From positions 1-56,316 of the forward strand of contig JAGXSS010000077.1 in NCBI GenBank assembly GCA_018334055.1: a stretch of DNA of 56,316 nucleotides. The letters run 5' to 3'. Below, in pieces: positions 29,491 to 37,243 of the stretch; the first letter of the stretch is position 1; the number at the start of each line of letters is the position of its first letter. The position numbers and the translations under genes are program-made. This DNA is from Peptococcaceae bacterium. GTDB taxonomy: Bacteria; Bacillota; UBA994. Under the pieces are notes generated by a model. It was not told the DNA's origin. It saw only the letters and a program-made list of their open reading frames with translations, and ran no database searches.

Positions 29491-31278
29491 TTACTTACGC
29501 CCCTTTCGCTTAATCGTGAACATCTTGGAGAAGGACAGCTTTTGGTGGATGTCAATGGCCCCATGCCCCTTGATGGGGGATTTACCATGGTTGGCCTTGA
29601 CCATATCTTTGCGCATGCCGGCAAAAATGTCGGCCATCTTGTACTCTTCCGGACAGACCAAGGTGCATTGGTTGCACATATTGCAGGAATAGGGGACGAT
29701 AGGCTCGATATCCCCCTTGCCGAGGAAGGTGCCAAAGAGTTCCCCCGGGCAGCGAGTGAAATCATTGAGCATGAGGCACTCGATCATACACTTTTTGCAC
29801 TCACACTGCAGGCAGCGCTGGGCTTCGGCCAGGGCGTCTTCATCGTCAAAACCGAGGTCACACTCGGCGAAGGTCTTCGTGCGTTCGTCGGCACTAAGCA
29901 CTTGCGTATGGACACGCTTGATGTTTTCCGTCCCCGCCTCAAGCGGCACTTTGAACTTGCTTTCATAGGTATACTCGCTTTTGAAGTCCCTGCCGGCGGT
30001 CAGATCCTGCCCCTTGAGATACCTATCAACCGAGAGCGCCGCCTTACGCCCGAGGGCCATGGCTTGAATGACGATGGTGCTGCCTGCGGCATCGCCCGCC
30101 ACAAAGACGCCGGGGATGGCGGTGGCTAGAGTATCGCCATCAACCACGTAACGCCCGCCGTTGGTCTGGGCCATTGCTCCTCCTGAAATGTCCTCCACCC
30201 GCTGGCCGGTAGCAAAGATAACGGTGTCACAATAAATCTCCGTGTCTTGGTCGCCCAGGCGTGGATTAAACTGCCCGTTTTCGTCTTTGACGGAGCGACA
30301 GTCTTTGAGCCTGAGCGCGCTGACGCGCCCACCCTGGCTCACAGTCTCTTCGAGGCACCAACCGCAGCGAAAAACCACACCCTCTTCGCGCGCGCCTTCC
30401 TGTTCATGCGGGCTGGCCGGCAGTTCATTCTCTTTTTCCAAAGTTACGAGTTGCACCTCTTCGGCACCGGCCCTCAGTGCCGAACGAGCACAGTCGATGG
30501 CCACATCGCCACCGCCGATGACGGCGACCCTTTTTCCCAGCACCTTGCTCTTGCTCGTCATGGCCAATTCGCGCAAGAAGTCAACCGCATTGGTGATGCC
30601 ATCGCATACTGCCCCATTGACATTGGGCATCAGTCCCTTGTGCGCACCATGGGCTAGCACCACCGCATCGTAGCTCAAACTGAGGTCAACTAGCGAAACC
30701 TGTTTGCCCACCTCGACGCCCATCTTATATTCAACGCCCAGCTTGGTGAGGTAGGTATATTCAAAATCAAGGACGGCGTCGGGCAGGCGATAATTGGGGA
30801 TGCCAACCCGCAGCATGCCACCCACTACGGGCAGTTTTTCATAAATGGTCACGGCGTGGCCGGCCTTGCGCAAATCGACGGCGGCTTGTGCCCCGGCCGG
30901 GCCGGAACCAACTATAGCCACTTTTTTGCCGGTGGGCTGGCCGACGGCAAGGTCCCAAAGCTCCTCTTTGTCGGCCTTGTCGGCGGCATATCGTTTCAGG
31001 GCGGCAACGGCAATGGGCTGACCAAATTCAGATTCTCGCCGACAAACGGCTTCACAGGGATGAGCACAAACCCGGCCTAAAGTGCCAGGCAAAAAAACCC
31101 TCTCTCTAATCTTACGCACCGCATCGTCGAGTCTGCCCTCGCCCACTAAGCGAACATACCCCATGGCATCCGTATGCATGGGACATTCCGCACTGCAGAA
31201 AGGCGGTTGCAAACCTTGACACCCGGTGGCGACCTCGGTACTGATTTTTAATACTTGCTCCGTGTATTGAACTGCCAC
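29491..31278 (-). CDS. GltD-like FAD/NAD(P) oxidoreductase with C-terminal ferredoxin domain
   Basis: The 595-residue protein has an N-terminal Cys-rich Fe-S domain (CSAECPMHTD, then CAHPCEAVCRR), an FAD-binding Rossmann site (VGSGPAGAQAA), a second NAD(P) site (VIGGGDVAIDCA) and a C-terminal module with Cys clusters CLQCECKKCMIEC and CNMCNQCTLVC. It is not the glutamate synthase small subunit in context: no gltA/gltB-like gene is near. The C-terminal ferredoxin part resembles the start of HdrD/GlpC-type chains, and the following gene supplies the CCG part. A role in NAD(P)H-linked electron transfer to a disulfide or quinone acceptor is inference. Confidence 0.9.
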   Translation of the reverse strand: MAVQYTEQVLKISTEVATGCQGLQPPFCSAECPMHTDAMGYVRLVGEGRLDDAVRKIRERVFLPGTLGRVCAHPCEAVCRRESEFGQPIAVAALKRYAADKADKEELWDLAVGQPTGKKVAIVGSGPAGAQAAVDLRKAGHAVTIYEKLPVVGGMLRVGIPNYRLPDAVLDFEYTYLTKLGVEYKMGVEVGKQVSLVDLSLSYDAVVLAHGAHKGLMPNVNGAVCDGITNAVDFLRELAMTSKSKVLGKRVAVIGGGDVAIDCARSALRAGAEEVQLVTLEKENELPASPHEQEGAREEGVVFRCGWCLEETVSQGGRVSALRLKDCRSVKDENGQFNPRLGDQDTEIYCDTVIFATGQRVEDISGGAMAQTNGGRYVVDGDTLATAIPGVFVAGDAAGSTIVIQAMALGRKAALSVDRYLKGQDLTAGRDFKSEYTYESKFKVPLEAGTENIKRVHTQVLSADERTKTFAECDLGFDDEDALAEAQRCLQCECKKCMIECLMLNDFTRCPGELFGTFLGKGDIEPIVPYSCNMCNQCTLVCPEEYKMADIFAGMRKDMVKANHGKSPIKGHGAIDIHQKLSFSKMFTIKRKGRK

Positions 31279-31368
31279 TCAGGACTACCCCCTTAACATT
31301 GCAAGTTTCCATAAAATTTTATTATTCAATGCAGGCTAGCCCCATTGTATCATAATGAACAGAAGCGA

Positions 31369-31402
31369 AAAAGTAATGTGATATTTTCATCACATTACTT
31401 TT
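31369..31402. terminator. Perfect 14-bp hairpin after ppiB
   Basis: AAAAGTAATGTGAT (31369-31382) is exactly repeated inverted at 31389-31402 with a 6-nt loop. A/T runs at both ends suit bidirectional termination. It lies 52 bp beyond the ppiB stop and about 90 bp upstream of the flavoenzyme start. Much of the remaining 31279-31454 is AT-rich and may hold the flavoenzyme promoter (a TACAAT at about 31348-31353), but the -35 is poor. Confidence 0.7.
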
Positions 31403-31454
31403 AAAGTCTTTCACATATAACCGCGCGAATGAATCTCTTCGGCAAGCATAGGTT

Positions 31455-31922
31455 TTATTCTTGTGGTGTGTTCGAGCTGTCCGCCGCAGCAACCATTCTG
31501 ACGCAGAGCATGCGGTCATTTTGCTCGATGGCATCGACTAGGTCGACATTGTCAACTACTTGCCCAAAGACGGTGTGCTTGCCATCGAGGTGGGGCTGGG
31601 GCTGTCTGACGATGAAGAACTGGCTGCCGCCGGTGTCCTTGCCGGCATGAGCCATGCTGAGGGAGCCGCGCAGGTGCTTATGGGGGTTGCCGGCCGTCTC
31701 ACACTTAATTTGATAACCGGGGCCGCTACGGCCGCTGCCATCGGGGCAACCGCCTTGGATGACGAAATTAGGCAGGCAACGATGGAAAGTCAACCCATCA
31801 TAAAACTTAGCGTTAATGAGTTTGATGAAATTTTCTACTGTGCCCGGGGCCGCCTCGGGGAAGAGCTCGATAGTGAAATTGCCTTTTTCGGTTTCGATGA
31901 TTACTAGTTCTTTGTTTTGCAT
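31455..31922 (-). CDS. ppiB: Cyclophilin-type peptidyl-prolyl isomerase
   Basis: This 155-residue cytoplasmic cyclophilin isomerises prolyl peptide bonds. It has GNFTIELF at the N-terminus, the catalytic Arg region [19 protein letters not shown], and [12 protein letters not shown] near the C-terminus. No signal peptide. It is divergent from the M42 peptidase gene; the shared 105-bp interval contains a 10-bp palindrome, GCCACGTGGC, at 31978-31987 that might be an operator. Confidence 0.95.
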   Translation of the reverse strand: MQNKELVIIETEKGNFTIELFPEAAPGTVENFIKLINAKFYDGLTFHRCLPNFVIQGGCPDGSGRSGPGYQIKCETAGNPHKHLRGSLSMAHAGKDTGGSQFFIVRQPQPHLDGKHTVFGQVVDNVDLVDAIEQNDRMLCVRMVAAADSSNTPQE

Positions 31923-32027
31923 ACCGCACCTCCGCTATTTTTTTGGGACAAACTCGCCGTAGTGAAAGGAATAGCTGGCCACGTGGCTAATTCATATGTG
32001 GCACCTGATTAACAAGGAGGAACAACC

Positions 32028-33074
32028 ATGACGACGACGATAGACAAAGACTACATTGTCGACCAACTAGTGCGCCTAGCCACCACCCCCAGCCCGGTTG
32101 GCTATACAGACGAAGTACTAGGGCACATTCAGGCCGAGTTCGAACGCCTGGGGCTCACTGCTCGCCTGCTCCGCAAGGGTGGTCTTATTGCCACCTTGCC
32201 GGGCAAAAACACTAAGGAGCAGCGCACCCTGAGCGGACATGTCGACACTCTAGGGGCCATGGTCAAGCAGATTAAGGCTAGCGGTCGCTTAAAATTCGCC
32301 AAAATAGGCGGCTACACCATGAATTCGGTGGAGGGTGAGCACTGTACCATTATAACCTCCGGCGGACAAAAATACAGCGGCACAATCCTCACCACCAAGC
32401 AATCGGTCCATGTTTATGGACCCGAGGCCGGCAAACAGGAGCGCGACGAGGACAATATGGAAGTGCGCCTGGATGAAGTCGTCAAGAGTAAGGATGATAT
32501 CGAAAAACTGGGCATCAGGGTGGGTGATTACATCGCCCTTGACCCTAGGACTACGGTGACGGCCTCTGGCTTTGTCAAATCACGCCACCTAGATGACAAG
32601 GCCAGTGTGGCGGTGCTGCTCGGCGTGGCCAAGCACTTGGTTGAATCTAAGGCGGAGCTACCCTACACCACCAACATCTTCATTACCGCCTACGAGGAGA
32701 CGGGTCATGGCGCCAGCTACGGCACTCCCCCGGAGACGGTCGAATTCTTAGCCGTGGACATGGGCTGTATCGGCGAGGGCCTCTCTTGCACCGAATTTGA
32801 TGTCTCTATCTGCGTCAAGGACTCGAGCGGGCCCTATGACCTTGACATGCGCAAGAAACTTGTGGCCTTGGCCGAACGAGAAGGCCTGCCCTACGCTCTC
32901 GATGTCTACCCTTATTACGGCTCTGACGCCGGCGCTGCCCTGCGCGCGGGGGCCAATGTACGCACCGCCCTAGTTGGGCCCGGCGTAGATGCCTCGCATG
33001 CCCATGAGCGCACCCATGTGCAGGCGCTCGAAGCTACCGCCAAGCTTTGTCTGGCCTACATCCTCTCCCCATGA
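32028..33074 (+). CDS. M42-family metallo-aminopeptidase
   Basis: The 348-residue protein belongs to the M42 family of large tetrahedral aminopeptidases. Metal and catalytic residues are in SGHVDTLG, HLDDKASVAV, YEETGHGAS, VDMGCIG and the C-terminal SHAHERTH. AAGGAGGAAC precedes the ATG. It is cytoplasmic and works on peptides released by endopeptidases. Its stop overlaps the start of a truncated glycerate kinase gene (ATGA), suggesting that an operon once continued here. Confidence 0.92.
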   Translation: MTTTIDKDYIVDQLVRLATTPSPVGYTDEVLGHIQAEFERLGLTARLLRKGGLIATLPGKNTKEQRTLSGHVDTLGAMVKQIKASGRLKFAKIGGYTMNSVEGEHCTIITSGGQKYSGTILTTKQSVHVYGPEAGKQERDEDNMEVRLDEVVKSKDDIEKLGIRVGDYIALDPRTTVTASGFVKSRHLDDKASVAVLLGVAKHLVESKAELPYTTNIFITAYEETGHGASYGTPPETVEFLAVDMGCIGEGLSCTEFDVSICVKDSSGPYDLDMRKKLVALAEREGLPYALDVYPYYGSDAGAALRAGANVRTALVGPGVDASHAHERTHVQALEATAKLCLAYILSP

Positions 33075-33148
33075 AAATCTTATTAGTCCCAAATACCTTC
33101 AAAGGCAGCCTCACCGCCACAATGGTGGCTAGCTCGAACTGGCTTTAA
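33071..33148 (+). pseudogene. Glycerate kinase remnant (first ~20 residues only)
   Basis: An ATG overlapping the M42 stop (ATGA) opens MKILLVPNTFKGSLTATMVA, which matches the N-terminus of glycerate kinases (pattern MKI..(A/V)P(D/N)(S/T)FKGSL(T/S)A). The match ends after about 20 residues and a stop follows at 33146-33148. The rest of a roughly 370-residue gene is missing. The gene was probably the operon partner of the peptidase and has been deleted. A short genuine peptide is unlikely. Confidence 0.7.
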
Positions 33149-33452
33149 CCAAGTATGCGGCAATAATACTCTTGAATCAGTGCGCTAATGTAGATATAGT
33201 CTCCGGTGTTGACGCTTTCGGTCTCGGGCCTAATCTGCTGCGGATGCTCTAACGTCAGCACAAGTTTGTCACCGCTGTAGCCGTAGGCGATGTGCCGATT
33301 ATTAGGCGGCGCACCCCTAGGCGCAAATCCTCCCCCGCTAAACTATTCCGCTTATTCCCGAATCTACATCGATTGCCCGCCGAAGCTGTGCGTACATCAT
33401 TATGCATCGAAGAGGCACAGCGGACAACCATTTCACATGCATACTTTTGGCA
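33149..33452. other. Interval without a convincing gene
   Basis: No reading frame here resembles a protein family that I know. The leftward frame from about 33340 to 33144 is open for about 65 codons but has no start codon with a ribosome site and no recognisable motif. This may be decayed sequence next to the glycerate kinase remnant. Confidence 0.4.
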
Positions 33453-33489
33453 AAAAGAAATTGACAATTACTATTTGTCAATTTCTTTT
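33453..33489 (+). promoter_or_regulatory. 15-bp perfect inverted repeat upstream of the NSS symporter gene
   Basis: AAAAGAAATTGACAA (33453-33467) is inverted at 33475-33489 around a 7-nt loop. On the plus strand it ends in a T-rich run, so it could terminate upstream transcription. It also overlaps a possible promoter for the symporter (TTGTCA 33475-33480, 17 bp, TACACT 33498-33503), so it may equally be an operator. The gene starts about 80 bp downstream. Confidence 0.5.
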
Positions 33490-33570
33490 CTTTACTATAC
33501 ACTACAAGTGTGCTTGCCAATTAGCGCTGTGTGTGGTGGCAAGTGCGAAATAAGTAAGGGAGGTTAGAGC

Positions 33571-35088
33571 ATGACAGCAAAAAAAGAACAATGGGGTAGC
33601 CGCTGGGGTTTTCTTATGGCCGCTATCGGCATGGCCATCGGAACAGGCAACATCTGGCGCTTCCCCCGCGTCGCGGCTGCAAACGGTGGCGGTCCTTTTA
33701 TCATCGCTTATACAATCGCGCTGTTTCTCTGGGCCATTCCGCTACTGATCGGCGAAATGGTCATCGGCAAGAAAACTGGTTTGGGCCCTATCGGTGCATT
33801 TCGTGACTTTATGGGCAAGAAGTTCACATTTATGGGAACGTGGCTCACGGCCGTATGCTTACTTATCATGTTCTACTACTCTGTCGTAATGGGCTGGTGC
33901 GTTAAGTATTTCGTGCTGGCCGTTTCAGGCGCGTTCCAGCCATCTCTAGACACGGCGGCGACGACCGCCCTGTGGAACACTTTTACGACCACGCCTGTCG
34001 AGACCATTCTGTATCATTTTATTTCTATGGCTATAGCTGGCTTCATCGTTTACCGTGGCGTCAAAGCGGGTATAGAACGAGCCAGTAAAATCATGATTCC
34101 AGTTCTGTTTGGGTTGCTCGTCATCGCTCTGGTGCGAGTACTCTTTTTACCCGGCGCATTACAAGGCTTAGAGTACTTATTCAGCCCCCGCTTCGAGATG
34201 CTTGCCCATCCCAGAATATGGCTTAACGCCTTCACGCAAACGGCCTGGTCCACGGGAGCCGGGTGGGGTTTTATCATTACCTATGCCGTTTATACTAACT
34301 ACAAGGAAGATATCGCCGGTAACTGCATGATTATGGGCTTTGGCGACCATATCGGCGCCTTAGTAGCTGGCATGACTGTACTGCCCGCCGTCTTTGCTTT
34401 GTCCCCATCTCTAGAATTTGCCCAGCAAGCATTAGCTTCCGGGAATACGGGTCTAACCTTTATTTACTTGGCGCAGCTCTTTGGCACCATGCCCTTTGGC
34501 AACATCCTCGCGGCAGTGTTCTTCCTGGCTATGGCGGTCGCCGCGCTGACCTCTCTTATCCCCATGATTGAAGTAGGCGTGCGCAACCTCATGGATGCGG
34601 GTTGGGAACGTCCGCGCGCCGCCAAGTTTGTCATCGTCGCCGGCCTGCTCTTAGGCATCCCTTCCGCTTATAGCCTTAACTTCTTAGATAACCAAGACTG
34701 GGTTTGGGGTGTCGCGCTCTTGGTGAGCGGCTTGTTCGTGGCCATAGCCCTGATGAAATTTGGTCTTGAAAAGGCTAGGACAGAGATCATCAATCACGCA
34801 TACGCTGACTTTCACATCGGAAAGTGGTGGAACGTTAGCATTCGACTTTTCCCCGTGCTATTTGTGGTCATCACGGGGTGGTGGTTCATGCAATCTGTTT
34901 CCTGGTATCCAGAGACTTGGTGGCATCCTTTTGAAGTGTTCAGTACAGGGACCATAATCTTGCAGTGGGCGGTGCTGCTTGTGCTTGCCCTCGTGACCAA
35001 TAACTGGCTAGCCAAAATGATCGGCGGATCGGCTAGCGAAACAGATTTGCCTGTCGCAACCCACTCCCTACCGGGCCAAGGAGGTTAG
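33571..35088 (+). CDS. Sodium-dependent amino-acid symporter (NSS/SNF family)
   Basis: This 505-residue LeuT-fold transporter takes up an amino acid with Na+. The sodium and substrate region AIGMAIGTGNIWRFPR in the first membrane segment is characteristic, followed by about 11 more segments. The loop between segments carries GKKTGLGPIGAFRD. AGGGAGG lies upstream of the ATG. The gene is followed after 4 bp by a 34-residue single-span gene, as in two-component methionine/alanine importers of this family. The substrate is inferred only from that resemblance. Confidence 0.93.
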   Translation: MTAKKEQWGSRWGFLMAAIGMAIGTGNIWRFPRVAAANGGGPFIIAYTIALFLWAIPLLIGEMVIGKKTGLGPIGAFRDFMGKKFTFMGTWLTAVCLLIMFYYSVVMGWCVKYFVLAVSGAFQPSLDTAATTALWNTFTTTPVETILYHFISMAIAGFIVYRGVKAGIERASKIMIPVLFGLLVIALVRVLFLPGALQGLEYLFSPRFEMLAHPRIWLNAFTQTAWSTGAGWGFIITYAVYTNYKEDIAGNCMIMGFGDHIGALVAGMTVLPAVFALSPSLEFAQQALASGNTGLTFIYLAQLFGTMPFGNILAAVFFLAMAVAALTSLIPMIEVGVRNLMDAGWERPRAAKFVIVAGLLLGIPSAYSLNFLDNQDWVWGVALLVSGLFVAIALMKFGLEKARTEIINHAYADFHIGKWWNVSIRLFPVLFVVITGWWFMQSVSWYPETWWHPFEVFSTGTIILQWAVLLVLALVTNNWLAKMIGGSASETDLPVATHSLPGQGG

Positions 35089-35092
35089 AAAG

Positions 35093-35197
35093 ATGTCACC
35101 TGAATCCATAGTAATGATGGTCGTTACGCTTGCCTTTCATCTCGGCGCAGTCTGGTGGCTAGCAAACCGTGCCTTTGCTTCTAAGTCAGAAAAATAA
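35093..35197 (+). CDS. MetS-like small subunit of the NSS transporter
   Basis: This 34-residue gene has an excellent ribosome site (AAGGAGG, 6 nt before the ATG). The product has one hydrophobic helix (about residues 6-24, ending in WWL) and a short basic tail (SKSEK). Length, single span and position directly after an NSS symporter match MetS of Corynebacterium glutamicum MetPS, needed for transport activity. It overlaps the antisense cwlD remnant frame by 12 bp. Confidence 0.82.
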   Translation: MSPESIVMMVVTLAFHLGAVWWLANRAFASKSEK

Positions 35198-35397
35198 GCT
35201 TGGAGCCGTTACCGCCACAAACCTCCCTATCCCCCTGTAGATAGCTAGCGCCACCCGGCGGGAAAGGTCCTGCCGCTTGCGGCGCGAGTACTGATGCCCT
35301 AAACTTGCGTCACTGAGATCGGTGTCTGTCTCGCGCGTCATGGCGACCCTCGCCCCGCTTAACTCAAGTAGAGAGCGGAGCTTCTGCGCTATACCCT
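35186..35397 (-). pseudogene. cwlD: cwlD (spore cortex amidase) remnant with internal deletion
   Basis: On the minus strand the frame reads IAQKLRSLLELSGARVAMTR, then ETDTDLSD, then YSRRKRQDLSRRVALA, which matches the middle of CwlD (MTRESDTDL and YSRRKAEDLRQRV in B. subtilis). It then jumps straight to IYRGIGRFV, matching the C-terminal SIYKGILRYF. About 90 residues, including the catalytic core after the RRV helix, are missing. The N-terminal part with the zinc-binding DPGHGG is also gone: the frame runs into the IS element boundary at 35398. The gene is therefore dead at this site. Confidence 0.8.
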
Positions 35398-35425
35398 GAC
35401 TTTTGCAGTTCCCGCAAAAATTTAG

Positions 35426-35466
35426 GCCGCTAGGTCCTTGTAGAGCAAGGGTTTTGCGGCTTTTTT
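35426..35466 (+). terminator. Rho-independent terminator inside the IS remnant
   Basis: GCCGC/GCGGC form the outer stem and CCTTG/CAAGG the inner stem, followed by six T (35461-35466). It faces rightward and would stop transcripts from the symporter operon from running into the antisense genes. Confidence 0.6.
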
Positions 35467-35475
35467 GCTTTACAT

Positions 35476-35780
35476 TTAGTTGTTGTAGAACAAGGCCTTT
35501 TTCGAGGCCCCTAAAATCTTTTTGATGTCGCCTAAGCTGAGGTATTTGCGGCTTAGGTCTATGATTAGGGTCGAGGAAACCGCTCGAGTGATCTCGTCGG
35601 CGTGGTCAAAGACATACCAGTTTTCTTCTAACCGACTGCCGGAAGCTTTGTTGAGGCTCTCTACTATCTCGGCGATTGAGTATTTGTTCTGTGTTTGACC
35701 TTCTTAGTGACGGGATCTCGGTAGCCGTGAACGATAGACAGATATTGACGTCCTCTGCTCTTGCCAACATGCAAATACAT
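35476..35780 (-). pseudogene. IS1634-type transposase remnant (ends joined, middle deleted)
   Basis: From ATG 35780 the frame gives MYLHVGKSRGRQYLSIVHGY and RDPVTKKVKHRT, the typical N-terminus of IS1634-family transposases. At about 35690 the homology jumps, in another frame, to KYSIAEIVESLNKASG, NWYVFDHADEI and LSRKYLSLGDIKKILG, the typical C-terminus, ending at TAA 35476-35478. The catalytic DDE core is absent. GGGAGG lies upstream of the ATG. Confidence 0.8.
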
Positions 35781-35950
35781 TGCCGCACCTCCCTTTACGC
35801 ATCACTACATCGTAGACAGCAATGTTCCACAACTATATTAGTCCACAAACTTGACAAAAAATTACCCTGCAAGCTAGTGCCTGCAAGGCTCTCTGGGATT
35901 CATCTCTTAAAGGGAACTGCAAAAGTCGCGAGACGGCCATGCGCCTAAAT

Positions 35951-37243
35951 CTAATCCTCCTTCGCGCTGATATTCACGCCTTGCAAGGCTAGGTAGGGGT
36001 AGCAGGTGTTGCCGCGCCAAATTTGCTCTCGACTGAGGGCCGAAATGTTGTCCCTGAGGTCAGTGAAAGCGTTGACCGAAAACATGCAGTCCTTGACACG
36101 CCCTACCAATCGACCCTTTTCAATCTTATACCCTAGGGAGATGTTCCCGCTCACCTGCCCACCGTAGGGATTGCCGGCCCACGCACCCATGCTCCCTTCA
36201 ATGAGGATGCCTTCATCAATGCCGGCGAGCATTTCGTCATAGCTCGATGAGCCGCCGGGGATGATGATGTTGTTAGGCACCGGGCCACCGGTGCTGCCGT
36301 TGCCTGTGGGGGCAAGATTTAACTCCGCCGCAGTCTGCAAGTCTAGCAGGTAACTCGCAATGGTGCCACGCTCAATCAAGGCCCACTTAGAGGTGGGTGT
36401 TCCTTCGCGGTCAAAGGCCTTGCTGCCCACCGCTCCGTTGGCGGTGGCATCGTCGATAATGCTGAGGCGCGGGTCAAAGCCTAACTCGCCCAGACGGCCT
36501 TTGAAGGGCGAGAAGCCGCGCGCGACGGCCCTGCCATTTAAGCAGGCCAGCAGTGGGCTGACCACGGAGCCTACTTCGCTGGGAGCAAAGATGACCGGGT
36601 ACTGCCCGGGCTTAATCGTGGCGATGCTTCGTGCTAAGCGAAAACTCTCGATAACCCTACTTTTTAATAAGTCGGTCTGCCCCTCGTAATCCGTGCCGGC
36701 AATGTAATCGTGCACAAACAAGAAGCCGTCGCGCTCGCTGACGAGCTCGCCGCCGAACCCGAGCAACCAGGTGGTGTACTCGCAGACCGCAGAAAAACCG
36801 GCCGAATTGGCGAGGGCATAGGTCCCTCTCTGCTTGGCAACTTCGACCATGGCCTTGATATTCGGGTCATAGGCATGGAGAGCGCTGACTAGGTCAGTCG
36901 CCATATCGAGCATTTCCTGCTGAGTAACTCGCGTGACACGGGCGTCATAGACGCTCGGTTGCGCCAACTGGGTTGCCCCGGGAAATTTATAGCTCACGCT
37001 GCTCCCGTACTTCAGGGTGTTAGTGGCATAGTTAAGCAAAGTGTCTTCGCTCTGTGGCTTAGTGACGGTGGACGAACCTAGCCGCCCTTCCTTAATCAAA
37101 CGCAAGGTAGTGCTCTGCTCTTCGGTCGAGGTGATTTCCTTGAGTTTGCTCGACTCAAAACTGACGGCCTGCCTTTCGGCATTGTACTGAAAGAGCTCGG
37201 CCTGTTCGGCGACTGTGGCGGCCCTACTAAGTAAGTCCTTCAC
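35951..37243 (-). CDS. pmbA: TldE/PmbA-family metalloprotease subunit
   Basis: The 430-residue protein of the TldD/PmbA family lacks the zinc motif and pairs with the zinc subunit TldD. It contains the conserved SSGSSYDEML-like region (PGGSSSYDEMLAGIDEGI) and the C-terminal GNISLGYKIEKGRLVG. I chose GTG 37243, which overlaps the tldD stop (TAGTG); an ATG at 37333 would place 30 residues inside tldD with no homology. TldD/E heterodimers degrade unfolded peptides and process some modified peptides; no ribosomal-peptide precursor is visible nearby. Confidence 0.92.
   Translation of the reverse strand: MKDLLSRAATVAEQAELFQYNAERQAVSFESSKLKEITSTEEQSTTLRLIKEGRLGSSTVTKPQSEDTLLNYATNTLKYGSSVSYKFPGATQLAQPSVYDARVTRVTQQEMLDMATDLVSALHAYDPNIKAMVEVAKQRGTYALANSAGFSAVCEYTTWLLGFGGELVSERDGFLFVHDYIAGTDYEGQTDLLKSRVIESFRLARSIATIKPGQYPVIFAPSEVGSVVSPLLACLNGRAVARGFSPFKGRLGELGFDPRLSIIDDATANGAVGSKAFDREGTPTSKWALIERGTIASYLLDLQTAAELNLAPTGNGSTGGPVPNNIIIPGGSSSYDEMLAGIDEGILIEGSMGAWAGNPYGGQVSGNISLGYKIEKGRLVGRVKDCMFSVNAFTDLRDNISALSREQIWRGNTCYPYLALQGVNISAKED

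Larger units (their letters stand above)
35398..35927. mobile_element. Internally deleted IS1634-type element with 16-bp terminal inverted repeats
   Basis: GACTTTTGCAGTTCCC at 35398-35413 is exactly inverted at 35912-35927, defining a 530-bp element. Inside are only the first about 32 and last about 70 residues of an IS1634/IS4-type transposase, so most of the gene (several hundred codons) has been lost. No matching target duplication is visible in the flanks (TACCCT left, GCGAGA right), so the flanks were probably rearranged after insertion. It borders the cwlD remnant exactly. If the transposase is supplied elsewhere it could still move as a MITE-like derivative. Confidence 0.8.

Noticed and set aside
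29489-29765. Upstream 92-codon extension of the CCG-domain gene
   Set aside because: It is the shadow of the flavoenzyme gene in another frame, rich in Ser/Pro/Arg; homology begins at the ATG 29489.
31978-31987. GCCACGTGGC palindrome between ppiB and the M42 gene
   Set aside because: Only 10 bp; could occur by chance. Mentioned under ppiB but not called as a site.
33144-33340. Leftward open frame of about 65 codons (contains AYGYSGDKLVLTLEHP)
   Set aside because: It reads somewhat like protein, but has no start with a ribosome site, no recognised motif and lies in a decay zone. Not enough for a gene call.
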